Shown one piece after another: positions 47,687 through 56,031 of a DNA stretch of 64,000 nucleotides. Under the pieces are notes generated by a model that saw only the letters and a list, made by a program, of their open reading frames with translations, made no database searches and had not been told where the DNA came from. Positions within the stretch are counted from its first letter, which is position 1. Each line of letters starts with the position of its first letter. Source of the stretch: Chitinophaga oryziterrae (GTDB lineage Bacteria; Bacteroidota; Bacteroidia; Chitinophagales; Chitinophagaceae); contig NZ_WRXO01000010.1 in NCBI RefSeq assembly GCF_009758125.1, forward strand, positions 124,001-188,000. Reading direction: 5' to 3'. The translations under genes and the position numbers were made by a program.

Positions 47687-48583
47687 ATGTATTATTTTTT
47701 GCTGGCATTCACATATGGAATTTCCATATTGCCTTTATGGCTGTTATACCTCATTAGTGACGGAATATATCTGATCATCTACTACGTTGTGGGCTATCGC
47801 AAAAAAGTAGTGTTCGCAAACCTGCGACAGGCTTTTCCTGATAAGACAAACAAAGAGATCACACTGCTGGCAAAAAAATACTACCTCAATCTTACGGATA
47901 TGATGGTAGAAACGATCAAGCTGTTAACCATCAGTCCTGAGAACCTGGAACGCCGGTTTATCTGCGACCTTACTGTTTTACATGAACTTTACGCAAAAGG
48001 AAAAAGCTGCCAGTTGCACCTGGGGCATAATTTCAACTGGGAATGGGCGAATCAGTTTTGTATGCAGGGTGTACGGTTCCCGTTCCTGGTCGTGTATATG
48101 CCACTGACCAACAAAACAGCCGACAGGCTGTTTCGCCATTTCCGCGAGAAGTCCGGCAGTACCTTATTGCCTGCTAATGATATCAGAGAAGCCATGCAGC
48201 CCTGGTATAGTAAGCAATACCTCATTGCCCTGGTAGCAGATCAGAATCCAGGCAATCCCCGTCGTTGTTACTGGTTTCCTTTCTTAAATAAAATGACTGC
48301 TTTCTATAAAGGCCCGGAGATGACGGCCAAACGGAACAACATTCCTGTTGTATTTGCAGACATCCGCAAAGTAAAACGAGGCTATTATCACGCCACTCTT
48401 AAACTGGCTTTTGAAGAACCTCAGCAAGCCCCTGACGGTGCTATTACAGAAGCATTCGTACATTTCCTTGAGAAGAACATTCATGAACAACCCGAAGTAT
48501 GGGTTTGGAGCCACAGACGCTGGAAGCATGAATATAAAACACCAACTCCGCCTTTAGCCGGAACCAAAGACGGAGTTGATTAG
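47687..48583 (+). CDS. lipid A-type acyltransferase (LpxL/HtrB family)
   Basis: A 298-residue inner-membrane acyltransferase. An N-terminal helix (about 3-35) is followed by the acyltransferase core, with the catalytic H-x4-E in LGHNFNWEWAN, a second block RHFREKSGSTLLPANDIREAM, ALVADQNPGNPRRCYWFPF and the C-terminal VWVWSHRRWKHE. It transfers a secondary fatty acyl chain to a lipid A precursor, or to a related lipid. It begins 14 bases after nadB and may share its transcript. Its 3' end overlaps a hairpin that can end transcription from the opposite strand. Confidence 0.92.
   Translation: MYYFLLAFTYGISILPLWLLYLISDGIYLIIYYVVGYRKKVVFANLRQAFPDKTNKEITLLAKKYYLNLTDMMVETIKLLTISPENLERRFICDLTVLHELYAKGKSCQLHLGHNFNWEWANQFCMQGVRFPFLVVYMPLTNKTADRLFRHFREKSGSTLLPANDIREAMQPWYSKQYLIALVADQNPGNPRRCYWFPFLNKMTAFYKGPEMTAKRNNIPVVFADIRKVKRGYYHATLKLAFEEPQQAPDGAITEAFVHFLEKNIHEQPEVWVWSHRRWKHEYKTPTPPLAGTKDGVD
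48543..48578 (-). terminator. hairpin inside the acyltransferase 3' end
   Basis: Stem CAACTCCG-CTTT / AAAG-CGGAGTTG with one internal mismatch and a loop of about 10 bases. On the minus strand it is followed by GTGTTTTAT, so it could end the BON lipoprotein transcript. It lies within the last codons of the acyltransferase gene. Confidence 0.6.
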
Positions 48584-48596
48584 ATTAATACATTCT

Positions 48597-49088
48597 CTAC
48601 TTCACAGTAAGTTTATTATTCACTTTTGTGGCCTTGGCATTTTCTGCCGTTTTCAGGATCTTCTTAACATCGGCTTTCTTTGCATTCCCTTCCAGGGTAG
48701 CTTCGCCATTCACAACTGTTACAGTTACCTCTGTAAACCCATCCGCTTTATAAGCAGAATCCAGGGTATTCTTCAGTATATCATCAGGGCTCAGTGCCGC
48801 TGCAGGAGGTGGTGGTGGCTGAACTGCAGCCTGTACCATTACATTGTTGGTCACTGATTTCACACCGGCTACACTCTTCACAGATTCCTCTGCAGCAGTC
48901 TTAGCTGCATCATCAGAAACCTCTCCGCTTAAAATAACTACTCCCCCTTTTACTTCAGCAGTAATACCAGGAGTACCCGATAATTTTTCATTAACGCCCT
49001 GTTGAATAGTAGTGTCGCTGGGTTGGCAGGAAAATAGGCCCACCGCGATAAATAGCAAGCCCGCCATCAATAATGATCTTTTTTTCAT
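48597..49088 (-). CDS. BON-domain lipoprotein
   Basis: A 163-residue envelope lipoprotein. Signal peptide with lipobox GLFSC, then two BON domains separated by a Pro/Ala linker (QPPPPPAAAL). The first BON has LSGTPGITAEVKGGVVILSGEV with AGVKSVTNNV; the second has ADGFTEVTVTVVNGEATLEG. BON domains bind phospholipid or stabilise the envelope under osmotic stress (OsmY family). The ATG at 49088 is chosen over a TTG two codons earlier. Confidence 0.92.
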   Translation of the reverse strand: MKKRSLLMAGLLFIAVGLFSCQPSDTTIQQGVNEKLSGTPGITAEVKGGVVILSGEVSDDAAKTAAEESVKSVAGVKSVTNNVMVQAAVQPPPPPAAALSPDDILKNTLDSAYKADGFTEVTVTVVNGEATLEGNAKKADVKKILKTAENAKATKVNNKLTVK

Positions 49089-49181
49089 AGTCAAAAGTTT
49101 AATTGAGATTTACAAATAACATGCTAGAATGAAGATTATTGCACATAATTAATTGTTAATCAATCAAAACAGTTGAAATAT

Positions 49182-49991
49182 TCAACCATTATCTGCAAAT
49201 CCGGGGTACAAGGTCATGCCCCCATCAATGAACATGGTTATACCATTTACATAATCACTCTCATCGCTGGCCAGCCACACCGCTGCCTTGCCAATATCAT
49301 CTGCCTCCCCTATTCTGCCATAAGGAATCAGCTCTAATAATTTTTTCTCATCCTCAGGAGTATCCCATGCGTCTTTATTAATCCGCGTCCTGATTGCCCC
49401 CGGAGCCAGGCTGTTCACCCTTATCTTAAGTGGCGCCAGCTCCTGCGCCATAGACTGCATCAATAATTTCACGCCGCCCTTACTGGCTGCATAGTTCACA
49501 TGCCCCGCCCAGGGAATCACTTCATGCACACTACTCATGCAGATAATCTTCCCTGCGGCCTTAGAACGTTCCGGTATCACACCCCTGCGTTTAAACTCAC
49601 GCGCGGCTTCCCGCGCGCAAAGGAACTGCCCGGTAAGATTAGTACTGATCACGGCATTCCATTGTTCCAGTGTCATATCTAAAAAAGGGGCATCCTGTTG
49701 AATGCCTGCATTCGTCACCACAATATCTACAGTTCCAAACTGGGAAAGAATCTCCGCAAACATCTTCATCACATCCCCTTCCTCACTAATATTACACTGG
49801 TGAATCACCCCATTGGCACCGGCATTTTTAACCTTCTCCAACACCTCTTCCGCACCTGTAAGACTCTTATCACTGTGATAGTTGATAATCACTGTGGCAC
49901 CGGCTTCCGCGAATGCAACTGCGATGCCCGCTCCTATGCCGCTACTGCTGCCGGTGACCAGTGCTATCTGTCCTTCCAGTTGTTTTCCCAT
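49182..49991 (-). CDS. SDR-family oxidoreductase (glucose 1-dehydrogenase type)
   Basis: A 269-residue classical short-chain dehydrogenase. NAD(P)-binding TGSSSGIGAGIA, NAG motif in VTNAGIQQDAPF, catalytic Ser in CMSSVHEVIPW and the YxxxK pair in VNYAASKGGVKLL. The C-terminal IPYGRIGEADDIGKAAVWLAS...YVNGITMFIDGG is typical of the glucose 1-dehydrogenase group, but substrate predictions in this family are weak. It lies 93 bases from the BON lipoprotein gene on the same strand. Confidence 0.92.
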   Translation of the reverse strand: MGKQLEGQIALVTGSSSGIGAGIAVAFAEAGATVIINYHSDKSLTGAEEVLEKVKNAGANGVIHQCNISEEGDVMKMFAEILSQFGTVDIVVTNAGIQQDAPFLDMTLEQWNAVISTNLTGQFLCAREAAREFKRRGVIPERSKAAGKIICMSSVHEVIPWAGHVNYAASKGGVKLLMQSMAQELAPLKIRVNSLAPGAIRTRINKDAWDTPEDEKKLLELIPYGRIGEADDIGKAAVWLASDESDYVNGITMFIDGGMTLYPGFADNG

Positions 49992-50036
49992 AGAGATATT
50001 TACAGTTAATGTTCAAAAAGCATACCTGTGAAAATG

Positions 50037-50072
50037 AAAAAGGAGAAAAGCTATAACGCCCTTCTCCTTTTT
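50037..50072 (-). terminator. terminator of the MBL-rhodanese gene
   Basis: Stem AAAAAGGAGAA / TTCTCCTTTTT with a 14-base loop; on the minus strand it ends in a T-run. It lies 20 bases past the stop of that gene. Confidence 0.85.
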
Positions 50073-50092
50073 ATAAGCTGATGAGAAATATA

Positions 50093-51496
50093 CTAATTCA
50101 ATACATTCTTCTCCTTCACTGTTTCCAGTCCTTTTGTCTCCTTCATATTATTATATCCACCCTCTACATTACGCAGATTATGAATGCCTTCCCTCTTCAG
50201 CATTGAGCAGGCAATAATACTACGATATCCACCCTGGCAATGTACGTACAGGTTATGATGATCATCAAAATCTGCCATCGTACCAGGATCCACCATATCA
50301 CTTAAAGTAAGATTGATCGCATCTTTAATATGCCCGTCGGCATACTCTGCGGGTTTACGCACATCCAGTACTATCAGGTTCGGATCATGCGGAAGATCCA
50401 TCGCCAGTTCATCCGGTTCTACCGTAATGATCATATCGATCTTTTCCCCTGCAGCAACCCATCCTTCATAACCACCTTTCAGGTAACCAGCCACATGATC
50501 AAAACCAACACGCGCTAAACGAACGATGGTCTCTTCTTCCTTTCCGGCTTCTGTTACAAGAATAATTTCCTGATCGAATGGTAACAGGCTACCGGCCCAT
50601 TCCGCAAAACGGCCTTCCAGGCCAATACTCAGAGAACTGGGTACAAAACCCTCAGCAAATGTTGTTGCAGGACGGGTATCCAGTACCAGCGTTCCTTCTT
50701 TGATCTTCTTTTTAAAATCAGCTACGGATAATGCTACATTACTCTTTTCCATTACGGCTTTGAGTGTATCATATCCTTCCTGGTTTATTTTAGCATTGAT
50801 AGGGAAATAAGAAGGAGGCGTACTGAGACCATCCGTTACTTCAGAGATAAACTGTGCTTTATCAGTAGCCAGCAAAGCATAGTTAGTGCTTTTCTCTTCT
50901 GCCAGGGTACTGGAAGTATTGGGACCCAGGTTTTTACCACAGGCAGAACCAGGACCATGTGCCGGATAAACAGTTACATTGTCCGGCAAAGTTTTGATCC
51001 TGGTATTTAAGGAATCGAACAGCATACCGGCCAGTTCTTCTTTGGTATGGTTACCGCTGAAAAGGTCCGGACGGCCAACATCACCAACAAAGAGCGTATC
51101 TCCTGTAAATAAGCTGGCGGGAATTCCGTTTTCATCATATAATAAATAACAGGTAGATTCCATGGTATGCCCTGGTGTATGTAATACTTCCAGGGTCAGT
51201 TTACCTATAGTGAACTTCTCTCCGTCTTTGGCAGGATAGATCGGGAAACTGGTAACAGCTTCCGGCCCGAATACAATAGGAGCTTTTGTAACAGCAGCAA
51301 GATCAAGGTGACCTGATACAAAGTCTGCATGAAAATGTGTTTCGAAGATGTACTTAATGGTAGCGTTCCGTTCTTTGGCAAGGTCAAGATAAGCTTCGAT
51401 ATCTCTCAGTGGATCTATCACAATAGCTTCTCCTTCTGACTCTATAAAGTAGGCAGCTTCTGATAAGCAATTCGTATAAAGTTGCTTGACGAACAT
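50093..51496 (-). CDS. persulfide dioxygenase-like MBL fold protein fused to rhodanese domains
   Basis: A 467-residue fusion. The metallo-beta-lactamase domain (about 1-240) has the ETHE1-type signature THFHADFVSGHLDL, metal-binding HTPGHTMEST, FTGDTLFVGDVGRPDLF and YPAHGPGSACGKN. ETHE1 oxidises glutathione persulfide to sulfite. Two rhodanese domains follow: the first (about 265-360) has no active-site cysteine, and the second (about 370-460) has it in YVHCQGGYRS. The layout suggests sulfide or persulfide detoxification. An ArsR-type regulator and a long palindrome lie upstream. Confidence 0.93.
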   Translation of the reverse strand: MFVKQLYTNCLSEAAYFIESEGEAIVIDPLRDIEAYLDLAKERNATIKYIFETHFHADFVSGHLDLAAVTKAPIVFGPEAVTSFPIYPAKDGEKFTIGKLTLEVLHTPGHTMESTCYLLYDENGIPASLFTGDTLFVGDVGRPDLFSGNHTKEELAGMLFDSLNTRIKTLPDNVTVYPAHGPGSACGKNLGPNTSSTLAEEKSTNYALLATDKAQFISEVTDGLSTPPSYFPINAKINQEGYDTLKAVMEKSNVALSVADFKKKIKEGTLVLDTRPATTFAEGFVPSSLSIGLEGRFAEWAGSLLPFDQEIILVTEAGKEEETIVRLARVGFDHVAGYLKGGYEGWVAAGEKIDMIITVEPDELAMDLPHDPNLIVLDVRKPAEYADGHIKDAINLTLSDMVDPGTMADFDDHHNLYVHCQGGYRSIIACSMLKREGIHNLRNVEGGYNNMKETKGLETVKEKNVLN

Positions 51497-51513
51497 CGGT
51501 TTTTGATTTCGTG

Positions 51514-51521
51514 CAAAATTA
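51514..51521 (-). promoter_or_regulatory. putative -7 element for the MBL-rhodanese gene
   Basis: On the minus strand TAATTTTG, a match to TANNTTTG, 17 bases before the ATG at 51496. The leader would be about 10 bases. Confidence 0.4.
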
Positions 51522-51648
51522 CGAATTAATCAGCGGACGAATGTATGGGAGAAGTCATAATATGATACGACTTTTAACGTCAAAATTACACACACGTACA
51601 AACACGAGTCCTGTTATTATATATAACGGGAAATATGCAGGTAATAAA

Positions 51649-51670
51649 ATACTACTCAATTGAGTAGTAT
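51649..51670. promoter_or_regulatory. 22-bp perfect palindrome, candidate ArsR operator
   Basis: A perfect palindrome with half-site ATACTACTCAA, centred between 51659 and 51660. A second, weaker dyad (TTACA, 5 bases, TGTAA) lies at 51674-51688. ArsR/SmtB repressors bind inverted repeats of this size. It lies between the arsR gene and the MBL-rhodanese gene, 153 bases before the latter. Confidence 0.6.
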
Positions 51671-51710
51671 AATTTACATTAATTGTAACCTTGGCAAATC
51701 AAAAATTGGA

Positions 51711-51743
51711 GCCTAACCAAAAGCAAAAATCCCTCAGTTAGGC
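51711..51743 (-). terminator. possible terminator of the arsR gene
   Basis: Stem GCCTAAC / GTTAGGC with a loop of about 19 bases; on the minus strand it is followed by TCCAATTTTTG. It suggests that arsR and the MBL-rhodanese gene are transcribed separately. Confidence 0.5.
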
Positions 51744-51790
51744 CCGAATAATTTCTTTGTACTCAGATGACCAGTCATCCAAAACCAGAT

Positions 51791-52150
51791 TTAGCCTACC
51801 AGCTCTTCCACAAATTTGGCAACTTCAGCTATACGTTGTTTGTTGATCGTATAGTGAATGAACTTACCATCTCTTTCTGTGATTACAATGCCGGCACGAC
51901 GCAGAATAGCCAGGTGCTGTGATGCAACCGACTGCTCCAGACGCAGCTTAACGTAGATTTCAGTAACTGTCATTTTTTTGTGATCTTCCAGCAACTTAAT
52001 CATTTGCTGGCGCAGCTTATGGTTTATTGCACGCAATACCATCGCAGCCTTCTTAACAGCAATGTAATCCAATTTAATTTGGTCTTTTTCATTGGTACCT
52101 CTAGAAATAATAAGAGTATTAGAAGAGGTAGTTAATAATGTTTTTTCCAT
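51791..52150 (-). CDS. ArsR-family transcriptional regulator without cysteines
   Basis: A 119-residue winged-helix repressor. The DNA-binding core is INHKLRQQMIKLLEDHKKMTVTEIYVKL with recognition helix QSVASQHLAILRRAG and wing ITERDGKFIHYTIN. The usual metal site of the family (ELCVCD on the recognition helix) is absent, and there is no cysteine anywhere, which also excludes the dithiol mechanism of the SqrR/BigR persulfide sensors. It may sense another cue or act through other ligands. The gene it most likely controls is the MBL-rhodanese fusion downstream. Confidence 0.9.
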   Translation of the reverse strand: MEKTLLTTSSNTLIISRGTNEKDQIKLDYIAVKKAAMVLRAINHKLRQQMIKLLEDHKKMTVTEIYVKLRLEQSVASQHLAILRRAGIVITERDGKFIHYTINKQRIAEVAKFVEELVG

Positions 52151-52380
52151 CGCATAATAGTTTTTAAAGTAATGATGAAATGAAAGGGATCAACGGACAG
52201 TAAACCCACAAATTGTTAGAAAACAATAACCGGGTATCGATTTATACAAAAATATAATATTAGTCGTAATAAAAAAAACTTCTATACCTTATTTTTTAAT
52301 ATATAGATGGCCATTACGTGCCAATTAAATGTAATTTGACAGTTCTATGACATAATTATGTAATTGGTTCGAAAAAATCC

Positions 52381-53058
52381 CTATTTTTTGGGAGTAGAAT
52401 GGAAGGGTTTGAGGTAAAAAGGACTGAAATATGCCACATCAGCGAAGTCCTGACGGTCAAAAGCTGCATTAGAAAGTAATGACAAATGAGCTGCGCTCAT
52501 CTCATAGGGTACAAATAAGGCGTTTTGATGACCATTTAGTAGTATTTGCCATTTTCCACTGCCATCACCAAAGAAATACGTTTTTTGATGATCCAGCTGC
52601 GCCGCAAAAGCATCAGGAGTAAGAATGAGCGCCTGCGGTGCGATTACAGTTGACAGATCTGCATTATATATGGCCGTATACACTTCCATACGGCGTGCAT
52701 CCAGCATCGGGCAATAGAAAGCTGCATTATCCTTTAATTGCATATACAATCCCTGAGCCATCATCTGTAAAGTAGAAATAGCTATCAACGGCTTATTCCA
52801 GGCATAACACAACCCTTTGGCTGTGGCCACGCCTACACGTAAACCGGTATAAGAACCAGGGCCTGCGCTTACAGCGATTGCATCCAGCTGCGCAGGAGTG
52901 ACCCCCTGCGTTCTCATGATCTCCTGAACAAACGGGACCATCGTGGCGGCATGGTCCTTTTGCTGGTCGTTGACCAGGGTCTGTAAAGGCTGCCCGTCTT
53001 TAGAAAGACAAACAGAACCAATTTTCGCAGCAGTATCTATGTTGAGTATTAAAGACAA
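52381..53058 (-). CDS. tsaB: tRNA threonylcarbamoyladenosine biosynthesis protein TsaB
   Basis: A 225-residue protein of the ASKHA fold that supports TsaD in making t6A37 in tRNA. The N-terminal strand is LILNIDTAAKIGSVCL, and the conserved DAIAVSAGPGSYTGLRVGVATAKGL is split over 52810-52880. The start is TTG at 53058 (no nearby ATG gives the complete N-terminus). One base separates it from the stop of the gene upstream, so the two are co-transcribed. tsaD and tsaE are elsewhere. Confidence 0.94.
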   Translation of the reverse strand: MSLILNIDTAAKIGSVCLSKDGQPLQTLVNDQQKDHAATMVPFVQEIMRTQGVTPAQLDAIAVSAGPGSYTGLRVGVATAKGLCYAWNKPLIAISTLQMMAQGLYMQLKDNAAFYCPMLDARRMEVYTAIYNADLSTVIAPQALILTPDAFAAQLDHQKTYFFGDGSGKWQILLNGHQNALFVPYEMSAAHLSLLSNAAFDRQDFADVAYFSPFYLKPFHSTPKK

Positions 53059-53059
53059 T

Positions 53060-53734
53060 CTATTTTACATTTGATGTTTGCGCCTCTCTGATTAACAGCG
53101 GGCTTACCTTATATCTTTCACTTCGGGTGGCAGCATATACAGATGATAAAACATCACATACATGCTTTATGCCTATCCTTTCACACCACTCAAACGGTCC
53201 CAGCGGGTAGTTGGTCCCCAGCCGCATGGCCGTATTAATGTCCGGTCTGGAAGCGATCCCCTCCTCAGCAGCCATGTATGCTTCATTAATGATCATACAT
53301 ACTACACGGGGCGTGACCATTCCCACATTATCTTTCACCACTTCATACTGCCAGCCCAGTTGCCCCATGATCTCCTGTAATACCGGCAATTGCTCCTCAT
53401 CTATTACAGAGACCTCCGTCACCGGCATTTCAATAAACCCCGGCAGCCAGTTGCATCCTATCAGGTTAAACCCCTGACTGAACGCATAGTTACCCATTAC
53501 AGCCCCAAGAGACGTCTTTACGATGCCTGCCAGCACCGGTACTGCCGGGAACCTGGCGTACAGTGTTGCATGCTCCTGGTGATCATCAAAGACCAGGTCT
53601 ATCACCAGCTGATAATCTGCCAGTGAATCAATCCTGTCCGGCGTGCTTACCTGCTCCACCTGATGCCCGTTTAAACCGCCTTTCAGCAGCAGGGCTGTAT
53701 AATGTTGCGCATCTCCTATTACCAGGACCTTCAT
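53060..53734 (-). CDS. 3-hydroxyacyl-CoA dehydrogenase-like protein
   Basis: A 224-residue protein. The C-terminal half is a clear 3HCDH dimerisation domain (DNVGMVTPRVVCMIINEAYMAAEEG, then AMRLGTNYPLGPFEW). The N-terminal half begins like a Rossmann strand (MKVLVIGDAQ) but has no GxGxxG loop and is much shorter than the usual NAD-binding domain, so the dehydrogenase activity is doubtful. It may be an inactive or specialised relative. The ATG at 53734 is preferred over a TTG two codons earlier. It is in one operon with tsaB. Confidence 0.85.
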   Translation of the reverse strand: MKVLVIGDAQHYTALLLKGGLNGHQVEQVSTPDRIDSLADYQLVIDLVFDDHQEHATLYARFPAVPVLAGIVKTSLGAVMGNYAFSQGFNLIGCNWLPGFIEMPVTEVSVIDEEQLPVLQEIMGQLGWQYEVVKDNVGMVTPRVVCMIINEAYMAAEEGIASRPDINTAMRLGTNYPLGPFEWCERIGIKHVCDVLSSVYAATRSERYKVSPLLIREAQTSNVK

Positions 53735-53748
53735 GAGCAAAATTTTCG

Positions 53749-53756
53749 CAAACCTA
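53749..53756 (-). promoter_or_regulatory. putative -7 element for the 3HCDH-tsaB operon
   Basis: On the minus strand TAGGTTTG, a match to TANNTTTG, 14 bases before the ATG at 53734. The leader would be about 8 bases. No clear -33 element. Confidence 0.4.
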
Positions 53757-53808
53757 TTAATTAATAACTAATAATGCTGAATTAAAAATTCCCTGTAATT
53801 TTACAACT

Positions 53809-54189
53809 ATGGAAAAACAGATCATCAATACTACAAATGCTCCTGCTCCTATTGGTCCTTATAATCAGGCCATTAAAGCAGGTAATATGTTGTTTGTTTC
53901 CGGACAGATCGCTCTTCACGCAGAAACAAACCAACTGATGCTGGAAGATATTATCACTGAAACACACCAGGTAATGCACAATCTGAAAAACATCCTGGTC
54001 GCTGCCGGTATGGACTTTAGTGATGTATTAAAGACCACCATCTTTATTACAGATATGAAGAACTTCTCGCAGATCAATGAAGTATATGGTAAGTACTTCA
54101 GCGGCTACTTCCCTGCCAGGGAAACCGTAGAAGTATCCGGTTTGCCCAAAGGCGTAAACGTAGAGATATCAGTGATCGCATGTAAATAA
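53809..54189 (+). CDS. RidA-family enamine/imine deaminase
   Basis: A 126-residue protein of the YjgF/YER057c/UK114 family, which hydrolyses reactive enamine and imine intermediates from pyridoxal-phosphate enzymes. Signature blocks: APAPIGPYNQAIKAGNMLFVSGQIAL, THQVMHNLKNILVAAGMDFSDV and YFPARETVEVSGLPKGVNVEI with the conserved arginine in PARETV. Full length, cytoplasmic trimer in known members. A TAATTTTA element, one base off the -7 consensus, lies five bases before the ATG. Confidence 0.95.
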   Translation: MEKQIINTTNAPAPIGPYNQAIKAGNMLFVSGQIALHAETNQLMLEDIITETHQVMHNLKNILVAAGMDFSDVLKTTIFITDMKNFSQINEVYGKYFSGYFPARETVEVSGLPKGVNVEISVIACK

Positions 54190-54198
54190 AATATTAAA

Positions 54199-54221
54199 GC
54201 CAGGACGATGATCGTCCTGGC
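54199..54221. terminator. hairpin between ridA-like and L,D-transpeptidase genes
   Basis: Stem GCCAGGAC / GTCCTGGC with a 7-base loop, just past the RidA stop and seven bases from the stop of the convergent gene. T-runs are weak on both sides, so it is a likely but not strong terminator. Confidence 0.65.
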
Positions 54222-54228
54222 CTTACAT

Positions 54229-55872
54229 TTATTTCTTTTTGCCAAACAGACTGGCTGCCAGCTGTGCATCGTGCCCATACACATCATCCCTGAAATTCAA
54301 TCTGCCCTGGTCATCCACAAATGCCGTAAAATATCCAATAAACACCGGCACCTTTTCTTTTAAAGACACAACATTCTCCTTCCCGCTATTCATTGCATCC
54401 ACTATCTTTTTCTTTGTCCAGGAAGGATCTTTGCGTAACAACCATTCTGCCAGGTGCTGGGGTTCGGCTATCCTGATACAACCATGACTGAAAGTACGTT
54501 TGTTCTCTCCGAACAATCCTTTGGAAGGCGTATCATGCAGGTAGATATTGTACTCATTGGGGAAAAGGAATTTCACCTTACCCAATGCATTCGCTCCACC
54601 CGGCTTCTGCCGGATAATGTAAGGGAAACTGGTCCCGCTATACTTGTTCCAGTTGATAGAGCCTATACTTACAGGCTGCCCGGAATTAGTCACAACTTCC
54701 ATATTCTGACGGGCCAGATATCCTGGATTACGCTTCACAGCAGGTATCACCTCATGAGCTATAATTGAAGGGGGAACATTCCAGTAAGGACTAAACACTA
54801 TAAACTTCATCTGGTTGCTGAAGATAACAGTGTTAGTACCAGGCTTGCCCACTACTACATTACAGCTCCAGTCTACCTTGTAATCATCATATACGTAAAG
54901 CTTAAATGCAGGAATATTCACAAGCAGGTATTCTGCCGGCAATGAAGCAGGCACCCAGCGCAAACGCTCCATATTGACCATCACCTGCTCAATACGTTTA
55001 CGTGGAGATATGTTCAGCGCGTTCAGTAAAGGTTGCTGGATTGTACCATCTATTTTTAAACCGGTACAATGCTGGAAACTGCGGATAGCGCTGTCCAGCA
55101 GGGGCGTAAATACAGGGGAAGCATCCGCAGCAGGAAGATCTCCCAATAAATGCAGACGCTCTTTTACAGCAACAATGATATCCGCAGAATCATTCTCTTT
55201 ATATATTTTCTGTGTAGCTTTTAAAGAGTCCCAGGGCATTTTTGAAAGGGCATCCAGTTGGTGCAGTTTACCGCGTAACAATTTGTATTGGATGTTTACT
55301 GGTTCTTCAAACGTATTCGCAGGCCTGCTGACCATAGAATCCAGTAAACTCTGCATATTTATTTTCTTACGGGGAATAAACCATTCCAGGTCTTTTGCAT
55401 TATCGGAAGTCATGCCGCCCCATACTTTACTGCCATAGGCGAAGAATTGAGCTGTTAACTGTAGCTCTGCCTGCGGGATGGATTTATCGCCGGGTTTCAG
55501 TTTATCACCTTCCAGCATCAGCGTATCATTCAGTTCACGTAATGGTTTGCTGATGATCCCTGTATCATTCAGGCCATATGCCGCGTCGGTCTTCATGAGG
55601 TTAATGAAGTTGCCAGCTTGCTCTGTCAGTTTCCCATCGCCGTCAATCCAGGCATAGTGGTAATCACGTTCACGGTAGAAATCGCGGATATATCCTGCAT
55701 AGGCAGTATCCTTTTGCAGGAAGTTGTTGACGACATTGCTATCCAGTTTCTGATCAATGTATTCCTGTTGGGTATAATTGGAGGTATCCCTTCCCATATG
55801 TGACCCTTTCTTTCCTCCTGAACGGCAGGCAGCCAGCAAAACTACGAACAACAACAATTTACGTACGGACAT
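54229..55872 (-). CDS. L,D-transpeptidase, YcbB (LdtD) type lipoprotein
   Basis: A 547-residue envelope enzyme that makes 3-3 cross-links in peptidoglycan or attaches proteins to it. The signal peptide ends in the lipobox LLAAC. A scaffold region follows, then a peptidoglycan-binding domain (about 225-285, DSAIRSFQHCTGLKIDGTI), and the YkuD catalytic domain (about 315-470) with the active site SHGCIRIAEPQHLAEWLL. The catalytic cysteine is present in HGC. The order is that of E. coli YcbB, of similar length. Confidence 0.94.
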   Translation of the reverse strand: MSVRKLLLFVVLLAACRSGGKKGSHMGRDTSNYTQQEYIDQKLDSNVVNNFLQKDTAYAGYIRDFYRERDYHYAWIDGDGKLTEQAGNFINLMKTDAAYGLNDTGIISKPLRELNDTLMLEGDKLKPGDKSIPQAELQLTAQFFAYGSKVWGGMTSDNAKDLEWFIPRKKINMQSLLDSMVSRPANTFEEPVNIQYKLLRGKLHQLDALSKMPWDSLKATQKIYKENDSADIIVAVKERLHLLGDLPAADASPVFTPLLDSAIRSFQHCTGLKIDGTIQQPLLNALNISPRKRIEQVMVNMERLRWVPASLPAEYLLVNIPAFKLYVYDDYKVDWSCNVVVGKPGTNTVIFSNQMKFIVFSPYWNVPPSIIAHEVIPAVKRNPGYLARQNMEVVTNSGQPVSIGSINWNKYSGTSFPYIIRQKPGGANALGKVKFLFPNEYNIYLHDTPSKGLFGENKRTFSHGCIRIAEPQHLAEWLLRKDPSWTKKKIVDAMNSGKENVVSLKEKVPVFIGYFTAFVDDQGRLNFRDDVYGHDAQLAASLFGKKK

Positions 55873-55974
55873 ATGCGTGATCTCATTTTTATGAACCTCG
55901 TAAAAATATACTAAAATATTGAAGGAGTTGAGAGAGGCTGTTGCGTCACAAATAACTGATGCTGGTATGCCGGT

Positions 55975-56016
55975 AAAAACAGAAACGCTTAACGTTCGAT
56001 GACGTTAAGCGTTTCT
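55975..56016 (-). terminator. terminator of the RNase G gene
   Basis: Perfect 15-bp stem AGAAACGCTTAACGT / ACGTTAAGCGTTTCT with a 6-base loop; on the minus strand it runs into GTTTTTACC. It lies 16 bases past the stop codon of the RNase gene. Confidence 0.92.
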
Positions 56017-56031
56017 GTTTAAAACAATATC

